DNA of 64,000 nucleotides from Petroclostridium xylanilyticum (GTDB lineage Bacteria > Bacillota > Clostridia > SK-Y3): the NCBI RefSeq assembly GCF_002252565.1, contig NZ_NPML01000018.1, forward strand, positions 124,001 through 188,000. Direction: 5' to 3'. A program made the translations under genes and the position numbers. This document shows positions 8,051 through 18,012 of the stretch, one piece after another (position 1 is the stretch's first letter; each line of letters opens with the position of its first letter). A model generated the notes under the pieces. The model searched no databases. It was not told where the DNA came from and saw nothing but the letters and a program-made list of their open reading frames with translations.

Positions 8051-9553
8051 TTATGCAGCAGCTTTCTTTCTAAATACAGGCAGTGTCTTTATAAATGGGA
8101 AGAGCACGCATGCTATTGTAGCAATAAGCAGCACCACTGCAATCGGTGAACCTACAAATATGCTATAGCTGCCGTTGGATAGTACAAGAGCCTGCCTGAA
8201 AGATACTTCCATGGTATTTCCTACTATAACCGCCAGAATCATAGGAGATGAATCTATCTTAGCTTTTTGCATAAAGTATCCTATTATACCAAATATAATC
8301 ATAATATAGAAGTCTGTTACACTGTTGCTGATAGCGTATGTGCCTATGAACGCCAGTCCGAGCACAATAGGATACAAAATCTTCGGCGGTATTGCCAGAA
8401 CCCTTACCAAAGCACCTGCCATAGGGATATTTATAACAGCCAGGATAATATTTCCAACAACCATACTTGCTATAAGTCCCCATGCAATTTCAGGATTCTT
8501 TTCAAAAAGCAGAGGTCCGGGCTGAAGCCCCAACATTAACAAAGCTCCCATCATAACTGCTGTAGTACCGGAACCCGGTATTCCAAGTGACATCATCGGG
8601 ATAAGAGCTCCCACTGAAGCGGCATTATTTGCGGCTTCCGGCGCTGCAAGTCCAATAATTTCTCCCTTTCCAAATGCATCAGGATCTTTTGACATCTGCT
8701 TCTCATTATTATAGGCAACCAAAGAAGCCATTGTTCCTCCTGCACCGGGAAGAGCGCCAATTACAAATCCTATCGGAGTGCTTCTGAGAATCGGAAGCCA
8801 TGTTCTCTTCCAATCTTCCTTTGTTATCCATATCTTGCCGAATTTAGTCTGCATCTTTTTCTTTCCTTCTTTGATGTCCCTGAAGCACTTGAATACCTCT
8901 CCTAAAGCATACATGGCAATAATAACTGTTAAAAAGTCAATTCCTGATTGCAGATCCATAGAACCAAAAGTAAAACGTGCTACACCTGATTGAGCATCAA
9001 GCCCTACAGTGGATATTGCCAATCCAAAAAACATTGATATAAATCCGCGTATAACATTTCCTTTAGTCATGGAGGCAGTCATCGACAATGCTGCCAGCAT
9101 GAGCAGACAATATTCAGCAGGTCCGAACTTCAACGCAAATTTTGCTACCGGAGTTGCCAGAAATATCATAAATATAACTGAAATCATTCCGCCTATAAAG
9201 GAGGCTATGGCTGAAATAGCAAGGGCAGCTTCTGCCCTGCCGTTCAATGTCATAGGGTACCCGTCAAATGTAGCTGCTATTGCAGCACCGTCTCCGGGTG
9301 TGTTTATCAAAATAGAACTTCTTGAACCTCCAAACATTGCTCCATAATACACACCGCACATGGTAATGAGTGCAGCAGTAGGTCCCATTGTATATGTCAG
9401 AGGCAGAAGTACGGCTACGCCGGTCGCAGGTCCTAGGCCGGGAAGCATGCCGATTATCGTACCAAGAACTCCTCCTAAAGTTACCCACAGTATATTCATT
9501 GGAGTTAAAGCTTCTTGAAATCCTATCAGCAAATTGTGCAATATTGTATCCAT
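8051..9553 (-). CDS. tctA: Tripartite tricarboxylate transporter, large membrane subunit TctA
   Basis: A 500-residue, very hydrophobic protein with the TctA repeats: GMLPGLGPATGVAVLLPLTY near the N-terminus and GALPGAGGTMASLVAYNNEK at about residues 265-285. The glycine/proline-rich loops of both halves mark the family. With TctB and the binding protein TctC it forms a cation-driven, binding-protein-dependent importer of citrate-type tricarboxylates. It is encoded in the citrate lyase cluster where other bacteria carry a CitS or CitM symporter, so citrate is the likely substrate. The ATG at 9553 follows GGGGTGA; tctB lies 29 bp upstream. Confidence 0.93.
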   Translation of the reverse strand: MDTILHNLLIGFQEALTPMNILWVTLGGVLGTIIGMLPGLGPATGVAVLLPLTYTMGPTAALITMCGVYYGAMFGGSRSSILINTPGDGAAIAATFDGYPMTLNGRAEAALAISAIASFIGGMISVIFMIFLATPVAKFALKFGPAEYCLLMLAALSMTASMTKGNVIRGFISMFFGLAISTVGLDAQSGVARFTFGSMDLQSGIDFLTVIIAMYALGEVFKCFRDIKEGKKKMQTKFGKIWITKEDWKRTWLPILRSTPIGFVIGALPGAGGTMASLVAYNNEKQMSKDPDAFGKGEIIGLAAPEAANNAASVGALIPMMSLGIPGSGTTAVMMGALLMLGLQPGPLLFEKNPEIAWGLIASMVVGNIILAVINIPMAGALVRVLAIPPKILYPIVLGLAFIGTYAISNSVTDFYIMIIFGIIGYFMQKAKIDSSPMILAVIVGNTMEVSFRQALVLSNGSYSIFVGSPIAVVLLIATIACVLFPFIKTLPVFRKKAAA

Positions 9554-9582
9554 CTTATTATTTCACCCCAAATCTCAAATTT

Positions 9583-10047
9583 CTAAAAAGGCATCATTGG
9601 AAGCGGTATCGATAAAAACTTCATGAAAACTATATATACACCGATACTGAAACCAAGAGCAACTGCTATATTTGTTTTCCACTGTTCTTTGCCATTAAGC
9701 GCAAATAACATTGCACACATAAACAAAGTAGTTGACAGCACATATCCTATTTCTTCAAATAGGAAAGCATATATCAAGCTTACTGCGCAAGTATATATAA
9801 TCAATTTTGTATCGTATGAAAGTCCCTTTTTGGCACTATCTTTTTCAACTTTTTTCTGTTCTTTCTTTCTGACTTCTCCAACAAAAAGCAATATTCCGCA
9901 TATTATCATGCAAATTCCCAGTATCAATGGAAACATCATCGGTTCCAAAGGATTTCCTATACTGGGTCTTTCCATATTGTAAGCAAGAATACTATATACT
10001 ATGCCGAATGCTATAGTAACAATTCCTGTTATTGAACCAGTATTCAC
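9583..10047 (-). CDS. tctB: Tripartite tricarboxylate transporter, small membrane subunit TctB
   Basis: 154 residues with four predicted hydrophobic segments and the usual TctB size and position between tctA and tctC. A charged cytoplasmic loop (RKKEQKKVEKDSAKK) separates the two helix pairs. TctB sequences are poorly conserved, so the call rests on size, topology and context. It starts at GTG (10047) behind GGGAGG. Confidence 0.88.
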   Translation of the reverse strand: MNTGSITGIVTIAFGIVYSILAYNMERPSIGNPLEPMMFPLILGICMIICGILLFVGEVRKKEQKKVEKDSAKKGLSYDTKLIIYTCAVSLIYAFLFEEIGYVLSTTLFMCAMLFALNGKEQWKTNIAVALGFSIGVYIVFMKFLSIPLPMMPF

Positions 10048-10132
10048 TATAATACCTCCCGTTAATTAAATCATTTAAGAGACTGGATTACCAGCCTCTT
10101 AAATGATTAAAATTTTGCTTCCAGCCAACCGA

Positions 10133-11155
10133 TTAGTTCTTCAGCATGCCTATTTCCTGCAGCAATGCTTTATATTCTTCATTTGTCTTATCAAGGAAAC
10201 TTGCAAATTCCTGCCCGTCAGAATATACTATGTCCCAACCGTTCTTTTTGCAAAGTTCTTTCCATTCAGATGTTTCCGACATTTTCTTAAGTGTTTCAGA
10301 CCAGTACTTCACTGCATACTCAGGCATTCCCGGTGCACCGAATAATCCTCTCCAGTTTACAAATGTTTCATTTATGCCCTGTTCCTTGCAAGTAGGTATT
10401 TCTTTAAACACACCTTCTCCTACACGTTTGTCTGCAGTTGTTGCAAGAACTTTAATATCTCCGCTTTCAATGAGGGCTCTGATATCTGCCAATCCTATTG
10501 AAATCAGATCCACATGCCCACCCATAAGCTGAGCAGAAGCTGTACCATCCTGGAAGCTGACATAATCTATTGCCTTCAAATCTTTTACACCTGCAGCTTT
10601 AGCTATTTTAAGGAACTGCAAATGATCCATGCTTCCGGCAGCTGAAGTTCCGCCGATTTTTACACTTTTCGGATTATTCTTCAAGGCATCCATTACTTCG
10701 TTAATTGTCTTATATTTTGAATTCTTTCCTACTGCAAATGCACCATAATCAGCAATTAATCTGGCAATAGGTGTTGTATCCTTATAGCTTAATTTTGTAG
10801 AACCATTTAGATTTATAAGGAGAAGCGGTGGTGAGTATACGCTTAATATAGTATCACTGCCTTTTTTCTCCTGCAGGTAGGAAAGCGCTACACCGCCGCC
10901 TCCACCCGGCTTATTTGTTACAGGCATAGGTACGGATACCAGTTTTGTATCCTGCAATGTTTTTGCTACTGAACGGATTGTTAAATCCCATCCGCCGCCC
11001 GCTCCGGCAGGTGCTATAAATTCCATTGTCTTTGTAGGATATTTTACTTCTTTTTGTCCTCCCTGCTTTGCTGCAGACTTGCCACAGCCGGAAACCAGCA
11101 TTGATAATGCCAATGCAGCTGTAATGGTAGTTAAACCTAATTTCTTAAAAGTCAT
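10133..11155 (-). CDS. tctC: Tricarboxylate-binding lipoprotein TctC
   Basis: A 340-residue extracytoplasmic solute receptor of the TctC/Bug family. The N-terminus is a lipoprotein signal with lipobox LVSGC at about residues 20-24, as expected for a Gram-positive binding protein anchored to the membrane. The mature part has the Bug-type start YPTKTMEFIAPAGAGGGWDL, the glycine-rich NKPGGGGGVA and GGTSAAGSMDH. It delivers citrate or a related acid to TctAB. The ATG at 11155 follows AAAGGGGG. A 180-bp gap separates it from citX upstream, enough for its own promoter. Confidence 0.93.
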   Translation of the reverse strand: MTFKKLGLTTITAALALSMLVSGCGKSAAKQGGQKEVKYPTKTMEFIAPAGAGGGWDLTIRSVAKTLQDTKLVSVPMPVTNKPGGGGGVALSYLQEKKGSDTILSVYSPPLLLINLNGSTKLSYKDTTPIARLIADYGAFAVGKNSKYKTINEVMDALKNNPKSVKIGGTSAAGSMDHLQFLKIAKAAGVKDLKAIDYVSFQDGTASAQLMGGHVDLISIGLADIRALIESGDIKVLATTADKRVGEGVFKEIPTCKEQGINETFVNWRGLFGAPGMPEYAVKYWSETLKKMSETSEWKELCKKNGWDIVYSDGQEFASFLDKTNEEYKALLQEIGMLKN

Positions 11156-11335
11156 GAGAATCCCCCTTTAATTTACATAATATGATTTTTATTGCATATA
11201 ATATGGCAGAATTTAATCACCTAATCTATTTTCCCTCCTTTCTTCAAGTGTTTTAGCCTAACTTAATAGACACGATCAAAATGCTGCCATTTAATTCTGA
11301 AAGAAAAACTGTAGACAGATAATGAATATTATAAA

Positions 11336-11869
11336 TTAACCTGCATTTTTGAAATATTCATCAGCAATTTCTTTGATTTTAAAAAGCAATTCTTCTAATC
11401 TATGCTTTTTGCTGCGTGCACAGCTATATGCATCTTCTTCGCACAACAAACACTTTCTTTTACGTTTTTTAAGAGTATCTCTCTGAATCAGGTTGCATTT
11501 TCTGTCAATAACGTCAATGTCAAAAAGCCTTCCCATTGGATGATTTTCTTCAATCTCTACACAAATTTTTTTAATTTGAATTTCATCAGCATCTACTGAA
11601 ACAAACGCCTCTGCACCGGTAAATTTATAGTTCGCTTCCTCATGAATTATCTTTATTCCGTTTAACTGAAATCCCCTTTTTATGGCGCTTAAACCTGCGT
11701 CAAAGATTCTTCTGCTTAATTGAGAGTCTTTGTTATTCCCTGGAATATTCACCGTAAAAGATATCAGCCCGGCTTTATGCCTTTCAATTAATTCTTTTTG
11801 TTTTTGCGCCCTCTGTTCCCTGGCTAAAAGAAGATCTTCCAATGATACCTCTTTTACTTGAGTCATCAT
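11336..11869 (-). CDS. citX: Holo-citrate lyase synthase CitX
   Basis: A 177-residue apo-citrate lyase phosphoribosyl-dephospho-CoA transferase. It attaches the prosthetic group made by CitG to Ser14 of CitD. Recognisable segments are the N-terminal LEDLLLAREQRA, the HPMGRLFDIDVI motif near residue 110 and a C-terminal CLLCEEDAYSCARSKKH motif. Here citX is separate, not fused to citG. Its ATG overlaps the citF stop (ATGA), showing tight translational coupling. Confidence 0.92.
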   Translation of the reverse strand: MMTQVKEVSLEDLLLAREQRAQKQKELIERHKAGLISFTVNIPGNNKDSQLSRRIFDAGLSAIKRGFQLNGIKIIHEEANYKFTGAEAFVSVDADEIQIKKICVEIEENHPMGRLFDIDVIDRKCNLIQRDTLKKRKRKCLLCEEDAYSCARSKKHRLEELLFKIKEIADEYFKNAG

Positions 11870-13428
11870 GCTCTCTCCCTTTTTACCTGCCTTATCACGT
11901 CTATAACAGAGCCATCCCTGTAGTCTACAATTCCAACTACATTGTCTTCAACCTTTATGGGCTCAGGCTTCCCTACTACTCTTTCAGCCTTTGCTTTTAG
12001 TTCTTCTATGGTGCAAACAGGCATTTTTGCTGCTTTCAAGTTGTATAATAAATCCTGTCTTAAAGGATTAACTGCAATTCCCTGATCGGTAACAAGAATA
12101 TCTACTGTATGACCAGGTGTAACGATTGTGTTTACTTTGTCTAATATAGTAGGCATTCTGCCTCTTATAAGCGGCGCTACAATAATTGATACAGCTGCTC
12201 CTGCAGCAGTGTCAGGATGTCCTCCTATTGCACCTCTTATAACACCGTCAGATCCTGTTAATACATTTACGTTGAAGTCTACGTCTATTTCCAATGCGCT
12301 GAGCACAACTATATCGAGCTGGTTTACCGCGCTTCCTTCATGGTCAGGGTTTGCATAGTATGATGCGTCTATTTGTGCATGGTATCTGTTATTTTTAAGT
12401 GATTCTGCCGCTATAAGGTCGAAACTCTGTACATCTAGCAGCTTTTTTATAAGCCCTTCTTCGTGGAGTTTTACAATCTGGCCTGTGATGCCTCCTAATG
12501 CAAAGCTTGCTTTAATGCCTTTTGCAAGCATTTTTTCTCTTAAAAACCTTGTAGTTGCCAGCGATGCTCCTCCAGAGCCTGTCTGCAGTGAGAAACCATC
12601 TTGGAAATATCCTGAGGCTTCTATAACATTTGCTGCATGCTGTGCAATTAGAAGGTCTCTAGGATTACTTGTGAATCTGGTTGCCCCTGACATAATCCCT
12701 TTTGGGTCGCCTATGGCATCCACTTTTACTATATAATCAACATGTGACTGCGGAATTCCAAACGGAACATTGGGGTATCCTACAATATTGTCTGTCAGCA
12801 GTATTACTTTATTTGCATACTGGGCGTCGACTTTAGCATATCCTAGTGAGCCGCATACGGATGCCGCATTACTTTCTCTTGAATATCCGTTTGCATTTCC
12901 ATAAGGGTCGCACGATGGTACTCCTAAAAATGCTACGTCTATGGGAAGCTCCCCATTGCTTATGGCTCTGGCTCTTCCTCCATGAGACCTGAACCTTACC
13001 GGAATATTCATAAGCCCATCTGAAATTGCTTCTGCCAGAGGTCCTCTTAGTCCGCTTGTTTCAATTCTCCTGATTACTCCATTCTTTATATGTTCAATAA
13101 CAGGAGCATGTACTTCTGATAATGAACTGGCTGCTAAAACCAGGTCTTTAATCCCCATCTTTGAAATGACATCCAATACCATGTTGACTACATAGTCGCC
13201 ATTTCTGAAATGGTGGTGGAAGGATATAGTCATTCCATCTTTTAAGCCTGCTTCCACAATGGCTTTTTCCAATGTAGGCACCAGCTTTTTTATATGATGG
13301 GAAGCCTGATGCTCTTTAAGGCTTCTTGTATCCTTTGCCTGTCCGTCAACGTATTTTTTCCTGTAAGGTGTCAACTTTCCCAATCCTGATATTTCTTCAG
13401 GTATTTCTCTGCCTGTTTCGTTAAGCAT
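11866..13428 (-). CDS. citF: Citrate lyase alpha subunit (citrate:acetyl-ACP transferase)
   Basis: A 520-residue alpha chain, the usual length. It exchanges the acetyl group on the acyl carrier subunit for citrate, giving citryl-ACP. Typical stretches include TISFHHHFRNGDYVVNMVLD, SHGGRARAISNGELPIDVAF and TGSDGVIRGAIGGHPDTAAG. It overlaps citE by 8 bp upstream and citX by 4 bp downstream, so the subunits are coupled at translation. Any ligase or transport function depends on the rest of the cluster, all of which is present. Confidence 0.96.
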   Translation of the reverse strand: MLNETGREIPEEISGLGKLTPYRKKYVDGQAKDTRSLKEHQASHHIKKLVPTLEKAIVEAGLKDGMTISFHHHFRNGDYVVNMVLDVISKMGIKDLVLAASSLSEVHAPVIEHIKNGVIRRIETSGLRGPLAEAISDGLMNIPVRFRSHGGRARAISNGELPIDVAFLGVPSCDPYGNANGYSRESNAASVCGSLGYAKVDAQYANKVILLTDNIVGYPNVPFGIPQSHVDYIVKVDAIGDPKGIMSGATRFTSNPRDLLIAQHAANVIEASGYFQDGFSLQTGSGGASLATTRFLREKMLAKGIKASFALGGITGQIVKLHEEGLIKKLLDVQSFDLIAAESLKNNRYHAQIDASYYANPDHEGSAVNQLDIVVLSALEIDVDFNVNVLTGSDGVIRGAIGGHPDTAAGAAVSIIVAPLIRGRMPTILDKVNTIVTPGHTVDILVTDQGIAVNPLRQDLLYNLKAAKMPVCTIEELKAKAERVVGKPEPIKVEDNVVGIVDYRDGSVIDVIRQVKRERA

Positions 13429-14323
13429 TTTCCATCACCTCATTGTCTACATTTACTCTCGCAGCTTCAGCTAATTCAAGCACTCTACGCGCTCTTTCAA
13501 CAATTGGCTTATCAATCATTTTCCCGTCAAGACTTATAACTCCGGAACCTTTTGCTTCTGCTTCTTTTATTGCCTGCATAATTCGCAGGGATTTTTTTAT
13601 TTCCTCTTGTGTAGGTGTGAATATCCTGTTTACAGGTTCAATTTGTCTTGGGTTGATAATTGATTTTCCATCAAATCCTAACTGCTTTATCAGTTTTACT
13701 TCATTTATAAAACCTTCTTCATCATTTACATCTGAAAAAACAGTATCAATTGCCGCTATTCCTGCCGCTCTCGCTGCCAGTACAATCTGGTTTCTTGCAG
13801 TTAAAAGCTCAATCCCTTCAAGAGAGCGGGTTGTTTTTAAATCGGTTACAAAATCTTCAGCTCCTAGCGCTATACCTACTAGTCTGGGGCTTGCCACAGC
13901 TATTTTGTAAGCATTGATTACTCCCAGCGCGCTTTCAATTGCTGCAAAAAGTTTTATGGTTCCAGGTTCTATGCCAACCTCTTTTTCTATCTTTGTTATT
14001 AATTTATCAGCTTCTTCTACATCCTCAGGCTTTTCTGTTTTTGGCAAACGGATTACATCAGGCTTTGCCCTTACAATTGCCTCAAAATCTTCTCTGCCGT
14101 ATGGAGTGTCGAGCCCGTTTACACGTACAACTGTTTCAGCAGTTCCATAGTCAAATGTCTTTAAGGCGTGGAATACTAAAAACCTTGCTGCATCCTTTTC
14201 TTTAATTGATACTGAATCTTCCAGATCAAACATAATAGAATCTGATCCGTAGATATGAACATCTCTAATCATCCCGGGATTATTGCCGGGCACATAAAGC
14301 ATTGTCCTTCTTAATCGCCCCAT
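13421..14323 (-). CDS. citE: Citrate lyase beta subunit (citryl-ACP lyase)
   Basis: A 300-residue HpcH/HpaI-fold aldolase that cleaves citryl-ACP to oxaloacetate and acetyl-ACP. It starts RRTMLYVPGNNPGMIRDV, then SDSIMFDLEDSVSIKEKDAA with metal-binding acids, KLFAAIESALGVINAYKIA and GIALGAEDFVTDL. It abuts citD by 0 bp upstream and overlaps citF downstream. The ATG at 14323 follows GGGGGGAGAG. It is complete, with no odd features. Confidence 0.96.
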   Translation of the reverse strand: MGRLRRTMLYVPGNNPGMIRDVHIYGSDSIMFDLEDSVSIKEKDAARFLVFHALKTFDYGTAETVVRVNGLDTPYGREDFEAIVRAKPDVIRLPKTEKPEDVEEADKLITKIEKEVGIEPGTIKLFAAIESALGVINAYKIAVASPRLVGIALGAEDFVTDLKTTRSLEGIELLTARNQIVLAARAAGIAAIDTVFSDVNDEEGFINEVKLIKQLGFDGKSIINPRQIEPVNRIFTPTQEEIKKSLRIMQAIKEAEAKGSGVISLDGKMIDKPIVERARRVLELAEAARVNVDNEVMENA

Positions 14324-14617
14324 TTATCTCTCCCCCCACTTGTACTCTGTATTTTCAGCAGCCCTGTATACAGCTGTTGACACTCTTGCTTTTATGGTGC
14401 AGTCAAGAGCTCCCTTATCGTTAGCTCTCACCAGAACATCTTCTACTCCTAATTCTTCGAGTGTTTCCTTGATAACTTTTCTTACCTGATTGCCAAACTG
14501 ATTTTCAACAACGCTTTTAAGTTCGATTTCAATACCTTTTCCTTCGTTTGGTTCTACGGAAATGATAATATCACTTGATTCCATTGTCCCGGCAACTGCA
14601 GGATTTACTATCTTCAT
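14324..14617 (-). CDS. citD: Citrate lyase gamma subunit (acyl carrier protein)
   Basis: A 97-residue acyl carrier subunit. The prosthetic-group serine lies in the canonical place, Ser14 in GTMESSD, the site loaded by CitX. The remaining sequence matches the family (VEPNEGKGIEIELKSVVENQ; VRKVIKETLEELGVEDVLVR). It sits between citC and citE in the standard citCDEF order, with AAGGGGG before the ATG at 14617. Confidence 0.95.
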   Translation of the reverse strand: MKIVNPAVAGTMESSDIIISVEPNEGKGIEIELKSVVENQFGNQVRKVIKETLEELGVEDVLVRANDKGALDCTIKARVSTAVYRAAENTEYKWGER

Positions 14618-14635
14618 GGTTCTACCCCCTTGGCT

Positions 14636-15685
14636 TTAATGTCTTTTATTTTGTGATTGCTGTATTCTTTTAACTATCTGCTGGCCTTCTTCAGATATTA
14701 AATAGTTATAGGTAGTCTTAGGGACTAACTGCTTTATCGCATCCAATTCTCCATTTTTGATTAACTCCCTCACCCTTGATGCACTGACCGCCTTATCACC
14801 AACTGCTAATCTTGGAACTTCTATAACTTCAATATTCTTTTCAGGAAGCAGTTTCTTCATTATGCTGTTGTAAGTCCGTGTTACAGCACAGTACGGTTCT
14901 TCCCCTACAAATCTCTTTGTAATGTTAAGTGCAGGTGCAATATAATCTCCAAAAATTGTTAAGTCTAAAATAGCATGTGTTTCTACAATATCGCTGTATT
15001 CCTTGATGAAATATGAAGGGAAAGTAGCGTCTGATATTATATAGTCCTTTCCCATATGAACTGCAACATTAGATAAATGGCTTACCCCCTCTTTTACCAG
15101 CCTATATCTTACATTGGCAGGAAAACTTGACCTATCTTCCCAAACAACAAATATGTTAAGCTGGTCGCTCATGGACGCAGCATATTCAATTAAATACTGG
15201 TGCCCCAGTGTAAAAGGGTTGCAGTTTACTACTATTGACGAAACAACTCCTCCCTGCGCTTTATGGGCAGAAATTTCATTAAGATAATTCTTAAGCCCGT
15301 TGAGCCTGTTTTCCATCAATACTACTTTTGATGGCACTTCTGCTATTTTATAAAAACCTAGTTCAGTAAAAGTTTTAATATTCTCAGGTTTTGTATAAAC
15401 AAAAAGATGTGTCCTTAAGCGCCTGTATTGCTCATTTATCAAATGGCTTACAATTTTATTCGATAATCCTCTGTTTTGATATTCAGGGTCGACAGCAATA
15501 CACTTTAAAACTCTTCCTGAAAAAGAACCGGTTCCAATAATCCTGCCTTTATCAAGAAGTGCAACGCAATACTCAATATCTTTATCCATCAAAAGATTCT
15601 GTTCATTTAAGAAATTCTCCACCAAACTCTTTTCATGAATAGAATTTAAATTAATTATCTGCTCTGCAAAATTGTCAAATTCCAC
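14636..15685 (-). CDS. citC: [Citrate (pro-3S)-lyase] ligase
   Basis: A 349-residue CitC that acetylates the prosthetic thiol of CitD using ATP and acetate, activating the lyase. The N-terminal 130 residues form a GNAT-like domain (CIAVDPEYQNRGLSNKIVSH). The C-terminal part is a nucleotidyltransferase with NCNPFTLGHQYLIE near residue 155 and the VSASRVRELI motif near 315. It starts at GTG (15685), with AGGAGGAG spaced 6 nt upstream. The stop of the hybrid histidine kinase lies 59 bp upstream on the same strand, so the kinase may head the citrate operon. Confidence 0.94.
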   Translation of the reverse strand: MEFDNFAEQIINLNSIHEKSLVENFLNEQNLLMDKDIEYCVALLDKGRIIGTGSFSGRVLKCIAVDPEYQNRGLSNKIVSHLINEQYRRLRTHLFVYTKPENIKTFTELGFYKIAEVPSKVVLMENRLNGLKNYLNEISAHKAQGGVVSSIVVNCNPFTLGHQYLIEYAASMSDQLNIFVVWEDRSSFPANVRYRLVKEGVSHLSNVAVHMGKDYIISDATFPSYFIKEYSDIVETHAILDLTIFGDYIAPALNITKRFVGEEPYCAVTRTYNSIMKKLLPEKNIEVIEVPRLAVGDKAVSASRVRELIKNGELDAIKQLVPKTTYNYLISEEGQQIVKRIQQSQNKRH

Positions 15686-15744
15686 ATCTATCTCCTCCTA
15701 ACTCAAACATTCAGGATATTTAAATAATTTTCTTTATCCAACCA

Positions 15745-18012
15745 TTATCCGGAGGATAGAACATCCCCTATCATCTTGCCAAGTTTTGCGCTGAAAATAG
15801 GTTTAATCATATAATCATCAATAATCTGCTTGTCTTTATATCCAAGTACTGTCTCGTCCAAAAATCCTGTAATCAATATAATTTTTATATCCTGACGTAT
15901 CTGTTTTAACCTTTCTGCCAGTTCTACTCCAGTAAGATAAGGCATTGTCATATCTGTAATAACCAAATCAAATTTTTTTGGGCTTTCTTCAAAAATTTTG
16001 AGTGCTCCTATACTGCTCGTATCAGCAACAACATTAAACCCAAAATACTCCAATTCCTTTTTCAGCATATTTACTACCTTCTGTTTATCGTCAACAAGCA
16101 GGATAGTGCCCTCACCATATATTAATTTATCTTTTTCATTCACCTCGATTGAAGGCTTCTCCTTCATCTTCGGCAAATATACATTAAAACAACTTCCTTC
16201 TCCCAGTTTGCTTTCCACAGTTATTGCACCTTTATGTTTATCAATAATTCCCTGAACAATGAATAATCCTAAACCTGTTCCCTCACCCGCAGGTTTTGTT
16301 GTAAAAAACGGGTCAAATATCTTGGAAATAGTTTCTTCACTCATGCCGCATCCTGTATCTTTAACTGTAATGCGCACATACTCTCCCTCATATATGCCTG
16401 AATCTTTCAATGCCTTCTCTTTATCTGCTTCAACAGTATCAACCGTTATCTCAAGAGTGCCTCCGGAATGCTTCATTGCATGGTATGCATTAGTACATAA
16501 GTTAAAAATAACCTGATGTATCTGAGCCTTATTTGCAAAGATATAGCTACAATCACAATTTATATTCTCCACAACATTTATGTTTGTGGGTAAAACAGAT
16601 TTCGCAAGCTTTAGAGTCTCTTTTAGCAAATCATTAATGCATATAGCCTGAAATTTTGAAACCCCATTATCATTCCGGCTTAGAATAAGTATTTGTTCAA
16701 TCAGCTCCTTTGCTTTCACAGAAGAATCATATATTTCTGCAACATCTTCATATAATTCATCTTTTTCTGAGAGTTTGCTCATTAAAAGCTCTGAGTATCC
16801 AAGGATAGGCGTTAATAAATTGTTGAATTCATGAGCTATGCCTCCTGTTAGAAGGCCTATAGTTTTCAGTTTCTCAGAATGCTGCAGCTGAATATCCCTT
16901 CTTCTCAATTCTTCTGATGCGTTATTCAGTTCTCTGAGATATTTTGTTTCAATCTCAAGAGCTTCCTTATTTTTCTGAATCCTTACTGCAAGGAATACTA
17001 TTATGGAAAACAGAACTACGATAACTAGCGCTATCATAATCGTTCTGTATAAAGTCTCCCTTATGGGCTCTACTACCTCATCATATGACATAGTAACCGC
17101 AACAACCCAGAAGTAATCACTTATATAAACCGGAGCAAAGCCGCTTATTTTTTTTGCCTTCACAAGCACTTCATCCTGCCACCAGTATGAATCATAAACG
17201 GCAGTTCCTTCAACGCCCGTCATTTGCCTTCTGACCAGCTCTTCAAGGTCTGATAAATCCAGATTAGGATATCGCTCTTTTCTTGTTTTAATTACGTCAA
17301 TTCCTCTTTGTTCTTCGATAGGGTGCATCAATATTGAGCCATTCATGTCTTTTACCATTGCATACCCTTTTTCTCCTGCCCTAACCTGGCTTACAATTTG
17401 GTTATATATTGTATCAAGTTTTACTACACTAACCAGTATCCCTTGAAATTCATTTCCATGAATTATGGGAGTGTAAATATTTATGAAAAATATATCTGTT
17501 TCATCCTTACATGCATCGGATATATATTGGTTCCCAGTCACCAGAACACGATCCACGCCAGGTTCTCTGGTTCCGTCTATACCTGTTTGCGATATCTTGT
17601 CGCCGGACGGATAAGCAAATACTTCATTGCCTTTGCTGTCCAACAAGTGAACTGAATCTATGCTGTTTTTTTGTGTTTCCATGAAAACCTTTAATGTAGT
17701 TTTAACAGGTTCTGAAATACTTCCTCTTCTAATTTGATCACCTATATCTGCAAATTTAGGATCACCTGCAATAATTTTTGAATTCTCTGCCTTTTCTTGT
17801 ATAAAAAGAGCAATACTTCTTGAAATAGAATTTGAGATTGTAAGCAGCTGCTTCTGCTGCTGCGTAACTATTGTCTTCCTGTAATCTTTATATGTCACAT
17901 AAATCATCCAGCACAGCAAAACAACTAATACTGTGATGACAAAAAATATAGCTGATACACTTTTCCTTTTCCCAATTCTTTCGATAATATTGTCATATAC
18001 TGCAATCTTCAT
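15745..18012 (-). CDS. Hybrid sensor histidine kinase (Cache-HisKA-HATPase-receiver)
   Basis: 755 residues. A transmembrane helix near 19-40, an extracytoplasmic double-Cache-type sensor (about 45-320) and a second helix near 322-345 lead to a HisKA box with phospho-His at about 395 (GIAHEFNNLLTPILGY). An HATPase domain follows (DTGCGMSEETISKIFDPFF; GTGLGLFIVQGI), then a receiver domain with Asp near 686 (DLVITDMTMPYLTG). Dimerisation box and layout resemble NtrB/DctB-like kinases, not CitA. It lies directly upstream of citC and diverges from an OmpR-type regulator, so control of citrate use is a reasonable inference. The ligand is unknown. A hybrid kinase normally needs a phosphotransfer step to reach the separate regulator; no Hpt gene is seen. 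Confidence 0.9.
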   Translation of the reverse strand: MKIAVYDNIIERIGKRKSVSAIFFVITVLVVLLCWMIYVTYKDYRKTIVTQQQKQLLTISNSISRSIALFIQEKAENSKIIAGDPKFADIGDQIRRGSISEPVKTTLKVFMETQKNSIDSVHLLDSKGNEVFAYPSGDKISQTGIDGTREPGVDRVLVTGNQYISDACKDETDIFFINIYTPIIHGNEFQGILVSVVKLDTIYNQIVSQVRAGEKGYAMVKDMNGSILMHPIEEQRGIDVIKTRKERYPNLDLSDLEELVRRQMTGVEGTAVYDSYWWQDEVLVKAKKISGFAPVYISDYFWVVAVTMSYDEVVEPIRETLYRTIMIALVIVVLFSIIVFLAVRIQKNKEALEIETKYLRELNNASEELRRRDIQLQHSEKLKTIGLLTGGIAHEFNNLLTPILGYSELLMSKLSEKDELYEDVAEIYDSSVKAKELIEQILILSRNDNGVSKFQAICINDLLKETLKLAKSVLPTNINVVENINCDCSYIFANKAQIHQVIFNLCTNAYHAMKHSGGTLEITVDTVEADKEKALKDSGIYEGEYVRITVKDTGCGMSEETISKIFDPFFTTKPAGEGTGLGLFIVQGIIDKHKGAITVESKLGEGSCFNVYLPKMKEKPSIEVNEKDKLIYGEGTILLVDDKQKVVNMLKKELEYFGFNVVADTSSIGALKIFEESPKKFDLVITDMTMPYLTGVELAERLKQIRQDIKIILITGFLDETVLGYKDKQIIDDYMIKPIFSAKLGKMIGDVLSSG